From the NCBI GenBank assembly GCA_032718475.1, contig JAUCBJ010006459.1, forward strand, positions 1-64,000: 64,000 bases of DNA, written 5' to 3'. Below the pieces are notes generated by a model. It did no database searches, was not told where the DNA came from, and worked only from the letters and a program-made list of their open reading frames with translations. This document shows positions 1 to 10,299 of the stretch, piece after piece. A program made the translations under genes and the position numbers. This DNA is from Nemertoderma westbladi (lineage: Eukaryota; Xenacoelomorpha; Nemertodermatida; Nemertodermatidae). Position 1 is the stretch's first letter; each line of letters starts with the position of its first letter.

Positions 1-58
1 ATACTTGTCATAGACTAAAAAGCAATTTATTATCTAGAAGACATTCTAATTTGGCGGG

Positions 59-3000
59 TTAAACTGCCAAAGGTCTGAAAGCGCGAACATCCTGGTCACT
101 TACCTCTAGTGAACGTATTGGTGCTCTAGTATACCAACCTATGGGAGTTCTACATGCGTAGGGGTTGCCCGCTGTAATAACAGATGGGCGTGTCTCCCAT
201 ACCTGATGTAAGTTAAACTGGTCTGTCCCAATTAACATCGCAATTGAACGATAATTAACAGGACATTCCGGTATTCCAAGATGTCGGAAATACTTACGAT
301 CTTCCGGTGATTGCTCTGGCACAGGGCCGAGCAAGTTACTAAAGTCCTTCGTAGCTGCAAAGGTCAAATTTCTTACCGGAAGTAATGAGCGCTCCTCCTT
401 GCTGTGTTCCGCTTTGGAAAGAAGAGTGTCTAAAGTTAGTTTTACTCTTGTCACAGGAATCGCTCTCTTACCATGCATGCTGCTTACAGTATACTGAGCA
501 GTCTTACCTTGACTCATGTCCGTAACTACGTCGGCTACTTGTTCGTCGACATAGCTATGCGATGACGCAGAGTCTAAGATGGCGTATATACGCTTGCTCC
601 CTCGGGTTCCGGTAATCTTTATAGGAATCACGCTAAACCCTTTCAATTGGTTCTGTGTGAGGAGCGTTATCGATGGCTGTTCCTCACCTGCATGCACGTA
701 GAAAGTGTCGTCTTCCTCCTCGTCCTCGTCCGATGATCCTGACTGATCCATACAGTCGGTATAAAAGGTACGGATCTCGCGCGGCGCATGCTCCTTATAA
801 AGCGCGTCGCATCTAGCCGCTTTATCTGGATGCTCTCGTCGAAAGCGTCTGGTCGGAGTATGACTGGTTGTGTGAAGCAACGCGTCATGGTTACGTCTAC
901 ACAGAGAACATGTATCGTCGCTCGGGCAATCCTTCCGGACGTGTCCTGGCTTCATACATCTCCAACAGGAATCTAGAGATCGGATTTGGAGTCTCCTCTC
1001 CTCGATCCCCAACTCTTTAAAAGCGCGACATCCACGTAGTTTATGTCCGCTATGGTTTCTGCCGTTCCGCTCGCAGTATGAGCATCCCACAAAGTCCGCC
1101 GGCAACTGTTGTCGTGGCTGCGTGGTGCCGATAGCCGTCAGAACTTTAGAAGTCTCAGTAGGGGTGGCGTAAGTAACGGCTTTCGCATTCGTCGGAAACG
1201 GTTTAGTCCGATTCGGCGCAGAAACAGTTATCCCTTCCGCCGCGATATGGTGATCGGTATAGTTCGATCGAGTCTCAATCACGGCCTCCCGTGAAATAAG
1301 TTGATAGACATCGGTGAGTTTTAATAACCCTCCGGCCTCTTCGCGCTGGTACTCGATGCGTCGCCATTCTCGTCGTAGTCGATGGTGAAGTCGACCGATT
1401 ATTCGAATGAGAACCGTCGGTGCGTTAGCGTACTCGAGTTGTCCAATGGACCGTAAAGTCCCTATAGCGTTCTTTATTTCGTCCGCGAGTCGTAAAAGGT
1501 CGATCGGTCTCGAAATGTTGCCTCCTCTGCAGAGGTCTTCAATAATGGATTTAGCCATGGCGACATTACCGCCGTAAATCGAATACAAACGGTCGTACGC
1601 CAATTCAAAGGCATCGGGAACTCCAATAAAGGTTTCCGCTAATCGTTTCGGCTCACCAGACAGAACTTGGAGCAAGTAATTAAACTTCTCCGTCGAGGTG
1701 AAAGCACACTTAGCGATCTGGGACTCTACGTAGTCTACCAGTGTGCGCCAGTGTTTCGCGTTGCCAGAGAACTTCGGCGGTTGCTGTGCCGGTAATCCGT
1801 GTCTAGCCGCGAATTTCGCAATCTCGCTAACTAAATCCAACTGTCCGCGTCCCTGTTCGGCGGCGTCGTCCAGTCGCTCCCTTCCGCGCGTTGTTCGTCG
1901 GTAGGAATTATTAACGGGATCTTCTTCTCGATGTGTCGGAGTCCGTCTAGTCTCCTGTTCTCTCCTCGGTGGTCGATGTTGTCTAGGTTGTTCCAACTCC
2001 ACGCTGGTTCGTGATCGATCCGACGGTTGCGCTTCGAGTCGCTCTTCGAGTTGAGCTATTCTGTCCGTCATCTCGGTGAACTGTTTGGCGCTGATCGTTT
2101 CCGCTGGTTTCAACGTGGGTTTCTGTTGGGGTGTTTCTCGTGGAGGATTGTCGATATAGGGGTTCGTCGATCGTTCCTCCCGTTTGTAATCCGCTGCCGC
2201 TGCCGCTCCAGTACGGAATATTTCCCGTTCCGTCGACTCCGAGTCACTGGATGAATCGCTGTCGTCCGGATAAGGTGGTTGGCGGGTTCGCGTCCGGCGT
2301 ATTATTCTTCGTCGAGTTCGTCGTGGTCTGGGATCTACGGCTCCTCGTTGTTCGGTAGGCTCGCAAGCCTTCCACGAAGTCGTAGGTCTCGTTAAACATT
2401 GGGTGAGAGGTCTAGTAAAAACATCTGAGTTAAGTTCTACTGTAGGTTTATAAATGACTGGGTTCGCGCAGCACGTCACAGGTTTAACTTGCAATGGTTT
2501 ACTCACCTGTTTTACTGTCATAAACGCAGGTTCGTCTCTCTCCACAAGTAAACTACGACTTACTGTAGGTGGACTAGTTATGTTACCTGCTAAAATTGGC
2601 GATGAAGTCGCCCTAGGTTGCGGTATTTCCGTCACAACAAACCTGCTACCTTGCGTCGGGCGCACAGGCGTTATTTCCTTAGGTTTCGTAACAAAGACCG
2701 GTTTTATCGGAGTCGTGGGTTTGAGCATAGGAATAACTTGGGGAAAATGTTTACAGTAATCCTCGACGAACTCCTCTCCTCGATCTATCGCTCCCACGCT
2801 TCCTTCCTCGATTCGCTTCTGGATTCCGCGATATCGAGTCTCCATGCGATCCAGGGCAGACAAGTCGTGTCCAGTTCGAGACCTTATAGATCTATCTCTC
2901 GCGTCGAGTTCGAGGTCCGCTTGCGCGTTCGCTGCCTCGCGCGATCTACGATTCAGTTCGAACTGGAGCTGCATCTCTCTTTCGCGTCGATCTGCTTCCT

Positions 3001-3253
3001 GTTGTTGTGCCGCTAACTCCGCTTCCTGTATCGCTAAACGAGCGTTTATTTGTCGCGCCTCCAACTTGGCCCGAGCGTCGGATGCTGCCTTTTTCCGTGC
3101 TAACTCGTCAGCTGCGTTTACCGCCGCAACTCGTGCTAACTCGTCGGCTGCCTGTCGTGCTAACTCGTCGGCTGCTGTCGCCTGTCGTGCTAACTCGTCG
3201 GCTGCTGCCGCCGCGGCCGCTTCTCGCGCTAAGTCCTCCTCCAGTCTCCGCAT
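59..3253 (-). CDS. gag-pol: BEL-A gag (coiled coil, DUF1759-like, zinc knuckles) and start of aspartic protease
   Basis: 1,064 codons in frame with the ORF upstream (4243-3317). In order: an Ala/Arg/Glu coiled coil containing about four tandem copies of a short ADELARQ-type repeat; a Pro/Thr/Arg-rich linker; a DUF1759-type gag domain (PPKFSGNAKHWRTLVDYVESQ); a region with CSYCERNGRNHSG and CWRCMKPGHVRKDC followed by CSLCRRNH zinc-binding motifs; and a retropepsin-like segment with AILDSASSHSYVDE. The catalytic triad reads D-S-A instead of the usual D-S/T-G, as in BEL-C. The ORF stops at 59-61 shortly after the point where BEL-C continues into RT, so a frameshift or divergence there is likely but only 58 bp remain to judge. 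The 20-bp dyad motif recurs at 2354-2373 (WKACEPTEQ). Confidence 0.85.
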   Translation of the reverse strand: MRRLEEDLAREAAAAAAADELARQATAADELARQAADELARVAAVNAADELARKKAASDARAKLEARQINARLAIQEAELAAQQQEADRREREMQLQFELNRRSREAANAQADLELDARDRSIRSRTGHDLSALDRMETRYRGIQKRIEEGSVGAIDRGEEFVEDYCKHFPQVIPMLKPTTPIKPVFVTKPKEITPVRPTQGSRFVVTEIPQPRATSSPILAGNITSPPTVSRSLLVERDEPAFMTVKQVSKPLQVKPVTCCANPVIYKPTVELNSDVFTRPLTQCLTRPTTSWKACEPTEQRGAVDPRPRRTRRRIIRRTRTRQPPYPDDSDSSSDSESTEREIFRTGAAAAADYKREERSTNPYIDNPPRETPQQKPTLKPAETISAKQFTEMTDRIAQLEERLEAQPSDRSRTSVELEQPRQHRPPRREQETRRTPTHREEDPVNNSYRRTTRGRERLDDAAEQGRGQLDLVSEIAKFAARHGLPAQQPPKFSGNAKHWRTLVDYVESQIAKCAFTSTEKFNYLLQVLSGEPKRLAETFIGVPDAFELAYDRLYSIYGGNVAMAKSIIEDLCRGGNISRPIDLLRLADEIKNAIGTLRSIGQLEYANAPTVLIRIIGRLHHRLRREWRRIEYQREEAGGLLKLTDVYQLISREAVIETRSNYTDHHIAAEGITVSAPNRTKPFPTNAKAVTYATPTETSKVLTAIGTTQPRQQLPADFVGCSYCERNGRNHSGHKLRGCRAFKELGIEERRLQIRSLDSCWRCMKPGHVRKDCPSDDTCSLCRRNHDALLHTTSHTPTRRFRREHPDKAARCDALYKEHAPREIRTFYTDCMDQSGSSDEDEEEDDTFYVHAGEEQPSITLLTQNQLKGFSVIPIKITGTRGSKRIYAILDSASSHSYVDEQVADVVTDMSQGKTAQYTVSSMHGKRAIPVTRVKLTLDTLLSKAEHSKEERSLLPVRNLTFAATKDFSNLLGPVPEQSPEDRKYFRHLGIPECPVNYRSIAMLIGTDQFNLHQVWETRPSVITAGNPYACRTPIGWYTRAPIRSLEVSDQDVRAFRPLAV

Positions 3254-3518
3254 CTCTGATGCTTCGAACTCAGCCTGTGCTTGAAGTTTCGCAAGTTTCG
3301 CTACATCCTCTCTGCGCTATTTTTCTCCTTCGATGGCGATCTGTGCCATCTGTAGTTGCGCTTCTTCCTCGGCGACTTGTTGTCGGCGTGCAACCTCCTG
3401 TTGTTGTCGAGTAATTCCAGACGCTGTTCTACTAACGTCGCCAACGTTGCCAACGTCGCTCCGTACGCTAACGAACGATCTATCCAGTGGTGGATGTTGG
3501 TAGGCTCGCGAGCCTTCC
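2354..3518 (-). promoter_or_regulatory. Dyad motif in BEL-A gag (2 copies)
   Basis: Plus-strand GGTAGGCTCGCAAGCCTTCC (2,354-2,373) and GGTAGGCTCGCGAGCCTTCC (3,499-3,518). The second is a near-perfect 20-bp palindrome (nine of ten pairs). They fall in different frames of gag. The first is at the position equivalent to the BEL-C triplicated unit; the second has no equivalent in BEL-C. Confidence 0.7.
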
Positions 3519-4243
3519 GTAGTGAGAACTTCCGTCGTCCCTCGCGGTTCGACTTCCGGTTCGTCGATCGGTACGCCGCATCTACGAAGAAAATTGGTCA
3601 GCGTTTCCAACCTTCCGTCCAGGCAGTAGAGTTCTTCTTCCTCTTCGGGTTGTAACAACGCGTCCGAAACTGACTCACCTAGCAGTTGGTCGAACTGCTC
3701 CTGTTGAGCCAATCTTATCACCGACTTAAACTGGATAAGGCTTTCTCTCGCACTTACCAATTTATCTACTATCTTTACCTGAGTAAAGTTGTCGCCACGC
3801 AACTCTGCAAGTTCGTGCAAACCTTCAAGTTTATCTACGGAGGCATGTACCCTACTTTCTATCCTTACCTGTAAGGTGTAGAACTCGTATCTCGACATCG
3901 GGGCGGTTAACTCGCGTAAAACGCGAAAACCTTCTCCGAGGTTCCGAGTAATCTGGGCCATGTGTCCTCCTATACTTCTAATAACGTTCTCCTGGCTTCC
4001 AGTCGAACTTACCATGTCCGGTTCCCGCGATCTAGTCTGCGGGACGGTAAGGAAATCTTCGATTCTGCCGTCGCCACGCGTTGCGGCTTCCGGTATTTCC
4101 GTTCGGGGTACCGGCGACGCAAGCGGTGTGACATCGGTGGAATCTCGGGTTCTCCTTCTCGGTTCGTCTACTGTCGATCTGTCCGGGTCGCACGAGTCAT
4201 AGTCGGTAGGTGGGTATCTCGTCGAATGGGGTGTGTCACTCAT
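3317..4243 (-). CDS. gag: BEL-A gag, N-terminal part
   Basis: 308 codons starting MSDTPHSTRYPPTDYDSCD, matching the start of the BEL-C polyprotein (MSD...TDYDSCD), which supports the ATG at 4243. The protein is acidic and glutamine-rich with predicted helices, becoming coiled-coil-like near its end. A single in-frame TAG (3317-3319) ends it. The next 21 codons and the ORF at 59-3253 continue in exactly the same frame, so the two are one gag broken by one nonsense codon. A 20-bp dyad motif shared with BEL-C lies inside it (3499-3518), read here in a third frame (...EGSRAYQ...). Confidence 0.8.
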   Translation of the reverse strand: MSDTPHSTRYPPTDYDSCDPDRSTVDEPRRRTRDSTDVTPLASPVPRTEIPEAATRGDGRIEDFLTVPQTRSREPDMVSSTGSQENVIRSIGGHMAQITRNLGEGFRVLRELTAPMSRYEFYTLQVRIESRVHASVDKLEGLHELAELRGDNFTQVKIVDKLVSARESLIQFKSVIRLAQQEQFDQLLGESVSDALLQPEEEEELYCLDGRLETLTNFLRRCGVPIDEPEVEPRGTTEVLTTEGSRAYQHPPLDRSFVSVRSDVGNVGDVSRTASGITRQQQEVARRQQVAEEEAQLQMAQIAIEGEK

Positions 4244-6900
4244 GTCTTATTATATACGTCAAGTACGGATAATAAAATGTCAAAGTGTCTGAATGTTGAA
4301 GTGTCAAACTTACCTAACCGGTACAAATAAATCAACAAGTCAGAATGTCGAAATGTCAAAATGTCGAAATGTACAAATGTCAAACTTACCTTGATATATA
4401 TATATATCATATATATACCCTAACCGGTACAAATAAACTAACAAGGTATATAATAAAATAAGTAGTAATCTAGCCTACCGGCTAAATTTGTACGAATAAG
4501 TGAGATAACGGTATACGTTAACAAAATGTAGATCAACAAGTATAAACAATAGGCCAAAACAGCAACGTCTAACGGGAAAATAAGTACCAACAACACTACT
4601 AATAGACAGTGAAACCCACAAATTTTGAGTACTACTGTGCTTTCTTAAGTTTGAACGACGCGAGTCGTAAAACTTACGTTCCTTTGATCTTCCAGTCGTA
4701 CAAATTCCCAAATACAAACCGGACGTGGGTCTTTCCGTTTTTCGGCGGCGCGGACGAATTTATTGTCTCCCAAACTTTGCGAAAAGCGGTCTAATCCTCG
4801 AAGCGGTCCAGAAATGAGTCCTTGAGTCCTGAAAAGGTCGAAGGTGAGAGTTTTACTTCTACGCTTACGAAAAATCTTCCTAGGTACCGATACAAATTGG
4901 TCTTTAAACCCTATGTACCTTTTCAAGTACCGAAAGTAACACCGCACACACACGGCGTAAAACAAAGTGCTACAAACTAACTGTTAGCTAGTCAAAGATT
5001 AAATACGAAAGTACTAGCTACCCTAAAAGCCTACTGAAGCAGGGGACGTTCTAAATTACTAAATTTACTAACCTTAGTTTTTAAATATCTCCTACTTTCA
5101 ATAGCTAACAATCGAAATAATACTATAAACTACGGCGGAAATACTATATACTAATTTATATAAATACTTCCTACTGTAAGGGTCCAGTAGTATACCGCTT
5201 ACCAGATCCTAGTAACGATGTATCTTACTATGAGACTCTAGTAATGTATACGGGCTTGTACAGTATCTGACAACAAATCCCAGTCCAGGATATCTAAACA
5301 AACAGATACAATACACAAACGACTACTGGCGAGGAACAGAGCCTTGTATCTATTCTATGTACGTGAGCGGGTCTAATGCCTACGTACTAGACAGAAGGAT
5401 ACCTGTCCTCTAACCGGTGAGGCAGATGTACAGTTACAGTAACAGACCAAACTCACGGGAAAACAATCCCCGCGCAGCGAATCCTAACTATCACTGACAG
5501 TCCTAAATACAGTAACTTGCCGCGGTGTGATTTATATGGTTTATATACGAGCTAGTGGGTTAACAGACCTAGCGTAACAACACTGACAGTCCTAAATCAG
5601 TCGAAAAGGGGTCGTACCTAAATGTAACAATAACTGATCCCCCTGTACGAAATCAGTCTAAAAGGTCAGGCCTAAATGTAACAATACCGTTGTCCAGACA
5701 AACAACAGTTTAATAACGAAAGTGAAATACTCCTTATTGCCGCAACTAAATCAGATCCTAATTTTACAAATACAGACAATTTCCACCTAAAGTAATGTAT
5801 AGTACGCTATAGCTAGTAGAACTTTAAGGGCAATATGTTTTAGGGCGTGTGTGTGTGGGTGTGTTACAAATAAAACAATTTCGTGTAATTCCTTTTACTA
5901 GGTTTTAGTGATTTTCTGACTAAATGATACCGTGCGCTAGCTACTAAAATAAACTAGTCGCGTTTGTAGAACTTTATACTCACGAATGACGTCAAAGCTC
6001 TCTCCTTCCTATCCACAACCCAATGGGCAACCACAGTGTTAGTAACTACACCCGTGATCGGCACTAATACCAGATTCTGGTTGTAAGATAAGAATAGGGG
6101 TTAATCGCTACCGTACGTTAGCTGATCTGGTATACTAATTTAATTCTAGAACTTTGTTGCTGCGGTAGTTAGCAGCAATACCTATCAGTACGTGGCAAGG
6201 CGCGGTAGGATATTAATAAACCTCCCTAGGCCAAGCAGTGTGCCGGTAGCAGAAATACTCCTTGCCTGATCAAATAGCTAACTCCAGACAGGGGGGGGGG
6301 GGGGGGGGTGTACTAATGTACGTTCTACAAAGCGAACCGGTACCAAACAGTCAGTGCTATGAATCACTAAATTATGGAACATATGCTGTCCGTACCTAAT
6401 ATGTACTCGCGTACTGACGAATGGCAATAGTTCGCACCTGTAGGAAGTACAGGTTTTAACCCAGGGATTCGTAGGACTTGACAAAGGGGGGGGGGGGGGG
6501 GGTTGTCTGGATATAATTATTTGATCCTAAATTTGCGGCGTCCAGTACGGTGTCACGCTTACCCTGATCTATAGGTCTTACGGCGGGCAAGGGCGTCGAA
6601 CAAAGTCTTACCTTCTCACAAAGCGGGCGCTGCATAGCAAGTGGAGTATTTCGAAGGGGCAAAGGGGGTGCGCGGTCGATCCAATGTGGGCGCTAGCGTG
6701 TTGTGGACATCCCTTCCCTGCGTTGCTTACGGCCTAACGATCTAGGCTGCCATCTCCCTGACGTTCGGCTGTCCCGAAGTAGGACCAAAGGAAAACATGT
6801 CAGGAATTTGCAGTATATTTACAGTTTTACAAAAGGATTTATCAAACGAAGTTTCAACAAGAAACCGAATAAACTAATTTTACAAAAGTAAGAGTTTTAC
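4244..6900 (-). other. BEL-A 5' leader and LTR zone (non-coding)
   Basis: No credible gene is present. Next to the gag ATG (4,255-4,420) lie short direct repeats of the type AATGTCGAAATGTC and a TA dinucleotide run. Two minus-strand GGTAAGT sites (4,311-4,317 and 4,387-4,393) resemble splice donors. Blocks at 5,476-5,495 and 5,517-5,541 match the BEL-C LTR. Two pure G runs, 6,291-6,308 and 6,486-6,502, lie further upstream. LTR boundaries and a primer-binding site were not identified. Confidence 0.5.
5530..5537 (-). promoter_or_regulatory. Candidate TATA box of BEL-A LTR
   Basis: ATATAAAT on the minus strand sits in a block (AACCATATAAATCACACCGC on that strand) that is nearly identical in the BEL-C LTRs at 20,241, 36,915 and 49,589, although the surrounding LTR has diverged. 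Conservation across families supports a core promoter. No transcription start was measured. Confidence 0.5.
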
Positions 6901-6989
6901 AAAGTGGTAAGAAGTGACATAATATAAGGTGTGTGTGACGTGATAACAGGTAATAACGGAAGGCAAACCGGCCTTTTATACTAGAAATT

Positions 6990-7192
6990 GCACATGGAAA
7001 CTAAACAGAATTTTCCACAGCTTCACCATTGAGCAATGAAGTGCTTCGTGCCCTATGATTGGCCCAGCTCATCGTTCAACGCAGTCCGGCCCTTACACTA
7101 ATCTGGGACATGGAATCCTAACAGAATTTTCCACTGCCTCACATTTGAGCAATAAGATAATTTATGCCCTATGATTGGCCTGGCTCATCATT
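6990..7192. repeat. Direct duplication, ~113-bp unit
   Basis: Two diverged copies (about 6,990-7,078 and 7,103-7,192) share ACAGAATTTTCCAC near the start and CCCTATGATTGGCC near the end. No coding potential. It lies just outside the presumed BEL-A LTR and beside a tRNA-like sequence, so it may be part of a short interspersed element. Confidence 0.55.
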
Positions 7193-7267
7193 CGCTACGC
7201 TGTACGCTTCTCATTGGCCTACCAATTAGCACCACACGAAAATAAATGGCCCCAAAATACAAATTTC

Positions 7268-7350
7268 CCGACTGGGATTCGAACTCGTAACCTATGTAAT
7301 GCACTATGTACTTTAACGCCTTAACCATCTGACCACTACGCCACGAGAGT
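7268..7350 (-). repeat. tRNA-derived SINE head / tRNA-like pseudogene
   Basis: The minus strand carries an A-box-like GTGGCGTAGTGGTCAGATGG and a B-box-like GAGTTCGAATCCC about 60 nt apart, with spacing that allows a long variable arm as in Leu/Ser tRNAs. Acceptor and anticodon pairing are poor and no CCA-compatible end is obvious, so a functional tRNA is unlikely. Confidence 0.6.
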
Positions 7351-7804
7351 ACCTAAGGGTTTTATGTGTACAAATATGAATAGGCATATTACATTACTGT
7401 AGCTCAATCAAAATACGTCGGATTTTCGAAAGTTTTTACGTTAAAGTTAAACTACAAATGCTATCTTATAGTGAAATAATTCATCACCACGGGGTTAATG
7501 TTGACCCCCCACCCCCCCCCCAAACAATTGCTCATAAGAGTAGCTCTACTACTAGTATCGGCATGCTGCATTGCAGCTGCATTTTTAAGAATGCTGTGCC
7601 GGCTTGTGGACAAAATTGCGCCGCCACAATTCCCTATCACCCATGACATTTGCTAGATCATCCGCATCTTCAAGGCCAGTGTCCTTTAAGATCGTCTCAA
7701 GAAAGTCATGGGCTGTCCACCATACTTATTCACTCCGCTTGTTCGGCCTTAGGTATAGTTGAGAGACTGCTAGAGAGGCTTATTGTTGAGAGGCTTATTC
7801 ACTC
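7351..7804. other. Unassigned intergenic DNA
   Basis: Nothing codes convincingly. A C-rich run (7,505-7,521) and open frames on both strands over 7,458-7,649 are mutual shadows without recognisable motifs. Confidence 0.5.
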
Positions 7805-7945
7805 CATGAGGCTGCTAAAGTGCCTAGTTGAGCGCCGGTCCTGCAATCTATTGGTTGTAGGTTAAACCCCGCCAGGTTCCTCTCAGCCTTTCAACCACTG
7901 GGGTCGATAAAATGAGTAGCAGTTAAAAATTACTGGAAGCAAAAC
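7805..7945 (+). repeat. tRNA-derived SINE with conserved GGGTCGATAAAATGAGTA tail
   Basis: A tRNA-like head (TGCCTAGTTGAGCGCCGG as A box, GTAGGTTAAACCCCGCC as B box) is followed by a tail CTCTCAGCCTTTCA...GGGGTCGATAAAATGAG. Tails of this kind occur in SINEs of molluscs and other marine invertebrates (recalled family knowledge, not searched). The element abuts the 36-bp minisatellite that starts at 7,948. Confidence 0.6.
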
Positions 7946-7947
7946 TT

Positions 7948-9009
7948 GGGATAGGAGTAGCGCCCACCCCTACCTTCGGGTAGCAGATAGGAGTAGCGTC
8001 CACCCCTACATTCGGGTTGCAGATAGGAATAGCGCCCACCCCTACCTTCGGGTAGCAGATATGAATAGCGCCCACCCCTACCTTCGGGTAGCAGATAGGA
8101 GTAGCGCCTACCCCTACCGTCTGGTAGCAGATAGGAGTAGCGCCCACCCCTACCTTCGGGTAGTAGATAGGAGTAGCGCCCACCCCTACCTTCGGGTAGT
8201 AGATAGGAGTAGCGCCCACCACTACCTTCGGGTAGCAGATAGGAGTAGCGGCCACCCCTACCTTCTGGTAGCAGATAGGAGTAGTAGCGCCCGCCCACCC
8301 CTACCTTTGGGTAGCAGATAGGAGTAGCGCCCACCCCTACACTCGGGTAGCAGATAGGAGTAGCGCCCACCCCTACACTCGGGTAGCAGATAGGAGTAGC
8401 GCCCACCCCTACCTTCGGGTAGCAGATAGGAGTAGCGTCGACCCCCTACCTACGGGTCACAGATAGGAGTAGCGCCCACCCCTACACTCGGGTAGCAGAT
8501 AGGAGTAGCGCCCACCCCTACCCTCGGTTGGCAGATAGGAGTAGCGCCCACCCCTACCTTCGTGTAGCAGATAGGAGGAGCGACCACCCCTACCCTCGGG
8601 TACCAGATAGGAGTAGTGCCCACCCCTACCCTCGTGTAGCAGATAGGATTACCGCCCACCCCTACCTTTGGGTAGCAGATAGGAGTAGCGCCCACCCCTA
8701 CACTCAGGTAGCAGATAGGAGTAGCGCCCACCCCTACCCTCGGGTAGCAGATAGGAGTACCGCCCACCCCTACCTTTGGGTAGCAGATAGGAGTAGCGCC
8801 CACCCCTACACTCAGGTAGCAGATAGGAGTAGCGCCCACCCCTACCCTCGGGTAGCAGATAGGAGTACCGCCCACCCCTACCTTTGGGTAGCAGATAGGA
8901 GTAGCGCCCACCCCTACACTCAGGTAGCAGATAGGAGTAGCGCCCTTCCCTACCCTCGGGTAGCAGATAGGAGTAGTAGCGCCCGCCCACCCCTATCTTT
9001 GGGTAGCAG
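7948..9009. repeat. 36-bp minisatellite, ~29 copies
   Basis: Unit of 36 bp beginning AGATAGGAGTAGCGCCCACC and ending CCTTCGGGTAGC, repeated with single-base variants. Because 36 is divisible by three, both strands show open frames with 12-residue periods (for example GATPICYPKVGV), which are by-products of the repeat. From about 8,640 to 8,960 three variant units form a near-exact 108-bp higher-order repeat. Two units (about 8,280 and 8,965) carry an extra TAG/GCCC insertion. Confidence 0.95.
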
Positions 9010-9519
9010 CTATCGAGAGAGGAGCCTTTGGGTCGCCTCTGGCTTCGGTCTACTTGATTTTTTGTTAGAAATATACATTATACAGATCTGCGCATTTAAT
9101 AAGGGTGTACTGTACATGTGTTCATGGACTGTTATTTTGCACTCCCCGCCAACTCCTTTTTTCTAGTATCTACTATCAGACTGTGACCGTAGATACTTGT
9201 TACTACTGTTAATGTACCATACACTGCAGTACTGGCGCAATGGTGCTCAACAGAACCTGCAGCCCTACAACAACCCTGGGTACTGGTATATTATAATATT
9301 GTAACAATGAATAATTCTGATATTAGTTGATTTAATTATATTAATTACACTAAACCTGCATATTGGCATATAAATAAAGTAAAATTTTTTGCTTTGTCGC
9401 TTATTCAATATCCAATGAAAACAAAAGATATTGAAAACGTGTGAAATTAATGTTGACATAAATACTTTCTACTAACTATCATTCTTTATTTTAATATTTG
9501 TATTATTTTATAAAATTAG
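9010..9519. other. AT-rich sequence, probable intron of the lectin-like gene
   Basis: No coding signal. The right end (TTTTATAAAATTAG) looks like a splice acceptor for the exon at 9,520. No repeat family was recognised. Confidence 0.4.
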
Positions 9520-9717
9520 GTGTTTGTGGTTGATAGTGTTGATGCTTCTGACCTCAGTAATTTGGCTAACAACACAGACAATATTTGTGGTTCAGTCGAA
9601 GTTACGGCCGTGCAGAGTATAGACTGCAGAGGGAAACCTGGTCGTTATGTCGTTGTGTTCCAGGGCGGCGACACACCCCTGACGCTCTGCGAAGTCCAAG
9701 TGTATCCTCCACAATAG
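9520..9717 (+). CDS. F-type lectin (FTP/fucolectin) domain, C-terminal exon
   Basis: 65 codons ending in a stop, opening directly after an AG acceptor. The residues CGSVEVTAVQSIDCRGKPGR and then YVVVF...PLTLCEVQVY match the end of the fucolectin/tachylectin-4/pentraxin-1 (F-type lectin) fold, where two cysteines of this stretch form conserved disulphides and the CRG(x)PGRY motif precedes the last strands. Such lectins bind fucose and are usually secreted innate-immune proteins, abundant in molluscs, annelids and other invertebrates. The rest of the domain, signal peptide and any upstream exons lie outside what can be read here, or upstream sequence was displaced by repeats. The fold assignment is confident; whether the gene is intact is unknown. 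Confidence 0.7.
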   Translation: MFVVDSVDASDLSNLANNTDNICGSVEVTAVQSIDCRGKPGRYVVVFQGGDTPLTLCEVQVYPPQ

Positions 9718-10299
9718 ACACAAAAGTAGCTACAGTACAGTAGGGTATGAAGGAATTGAATATTCTATTCACTGTAGTGACTATCTATATGGTCGTGGGA
9801 TAGTATTTAATGTTAACGGTATGATAATTCTCCAAACAAATACATTGCCTTCCATTAGAACTTCAGTTTTCTGTGCCTTGAACTCACGTCCTTCATCTTA
9901 GAAGACCAACACTCTAACCAACTGAACTTATGGTCGCCAAGAGTGGTGAAAGATGTACCAACTGACATGTAAAAGAACATATAATAATAATCAATCACCA
10001 CAATGATAAACCAATCGTTAAATACTGAATACTGCTAAATATAATATCAATAGTCAATAACACCAGACCGATATCCAATTATTGTTCACACCTCTACATT
10101 ATTCCTGTGTTTCGAGCTGCCTCGATACAAAGTTTCCTGACAAAACCCCCATACATACTCTTACAGTAAGCAACTTCCACAATAACTTATATTGCACAAG
10201 TATGTGGTTACCAATAGAAAGTTGTTTGCCTCTATCAAGTATACAATGTATTGAACAATTTGAACAATCAATCAATCACATGATTTCGGAAGAGCTCTT
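9718..10299. other. 3' flank of lectin exon; repeat-derived DNA
   Basis: AT-rich DNA with one tRNA-like sequence at 9,872-9,938. The open frame 10,082-10,471 on the plus strand overlaps the non-LTR fragment on the opposite strand and has no motif of its own. Confidence 0.4.
9872..9938 (-). repeat. tRNA-like sequence (SINE head), anticodon region resembles Arg-TCT
   Basis: The minus strand reads AGTTCAGTTGGTTAGAGTG (A box) and GTTGGTCTTCTAAGATGAAG across the anticodon arm, but the B box (GAGTTCAAGGC) is poor. Probably a tRNA-derived repeat rather than a working tRNA gene. Confidence 0.45.

Larger units (their letters stand above)
1..6900 (-). mobile_element. BEL-A: 5' part of a BEL/Pao LTR retrotransposon, cut by window edge
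   Basis: Read on the minus strand, the element runs from an LTR/leader zone (about 6,900 down to 4,244) into gag and protease (4,243 down to 59). Its protein is collinear with, but clearly diverged from, that of BEL-C at 21,341, so it is a sister family rather than a copy. Two non-coding blocks also match the BEL-C LTR: the TATA-containing block around 5,517-5,541 and the block at 5,476-5,495. The outer LTR edge could not be fixed because no second LTR lies in the window, so 6,900 is approximate. RT, RNase H and integrase would lie to the left of position 1. Confidence 0.8.

Noticed and set aside
2027-3414. Plus-strand open frames opposite BEL-A gag (for example the Ala/Ser/Arg-rich one at 2,844-3,284)
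   Set aside because: They are antisense shadows of the Ala/Arg/Glu coiled-coil gag and have no independent motif.
7923-8990. Long open frames on both strands with 12-residue repeats (GATPICYPKVGV / DRSSAHPYLRVA)
   Set aside because: They follow from a 36-bp tandem repeat without in-frame stops; no start context, no composition of a real protein, and both strands are open equally.
7948-9009. CRISPR-like array
   Set aside because: Units are contiguous with no unique spacers and the genome is animal; it is a minisatellite.
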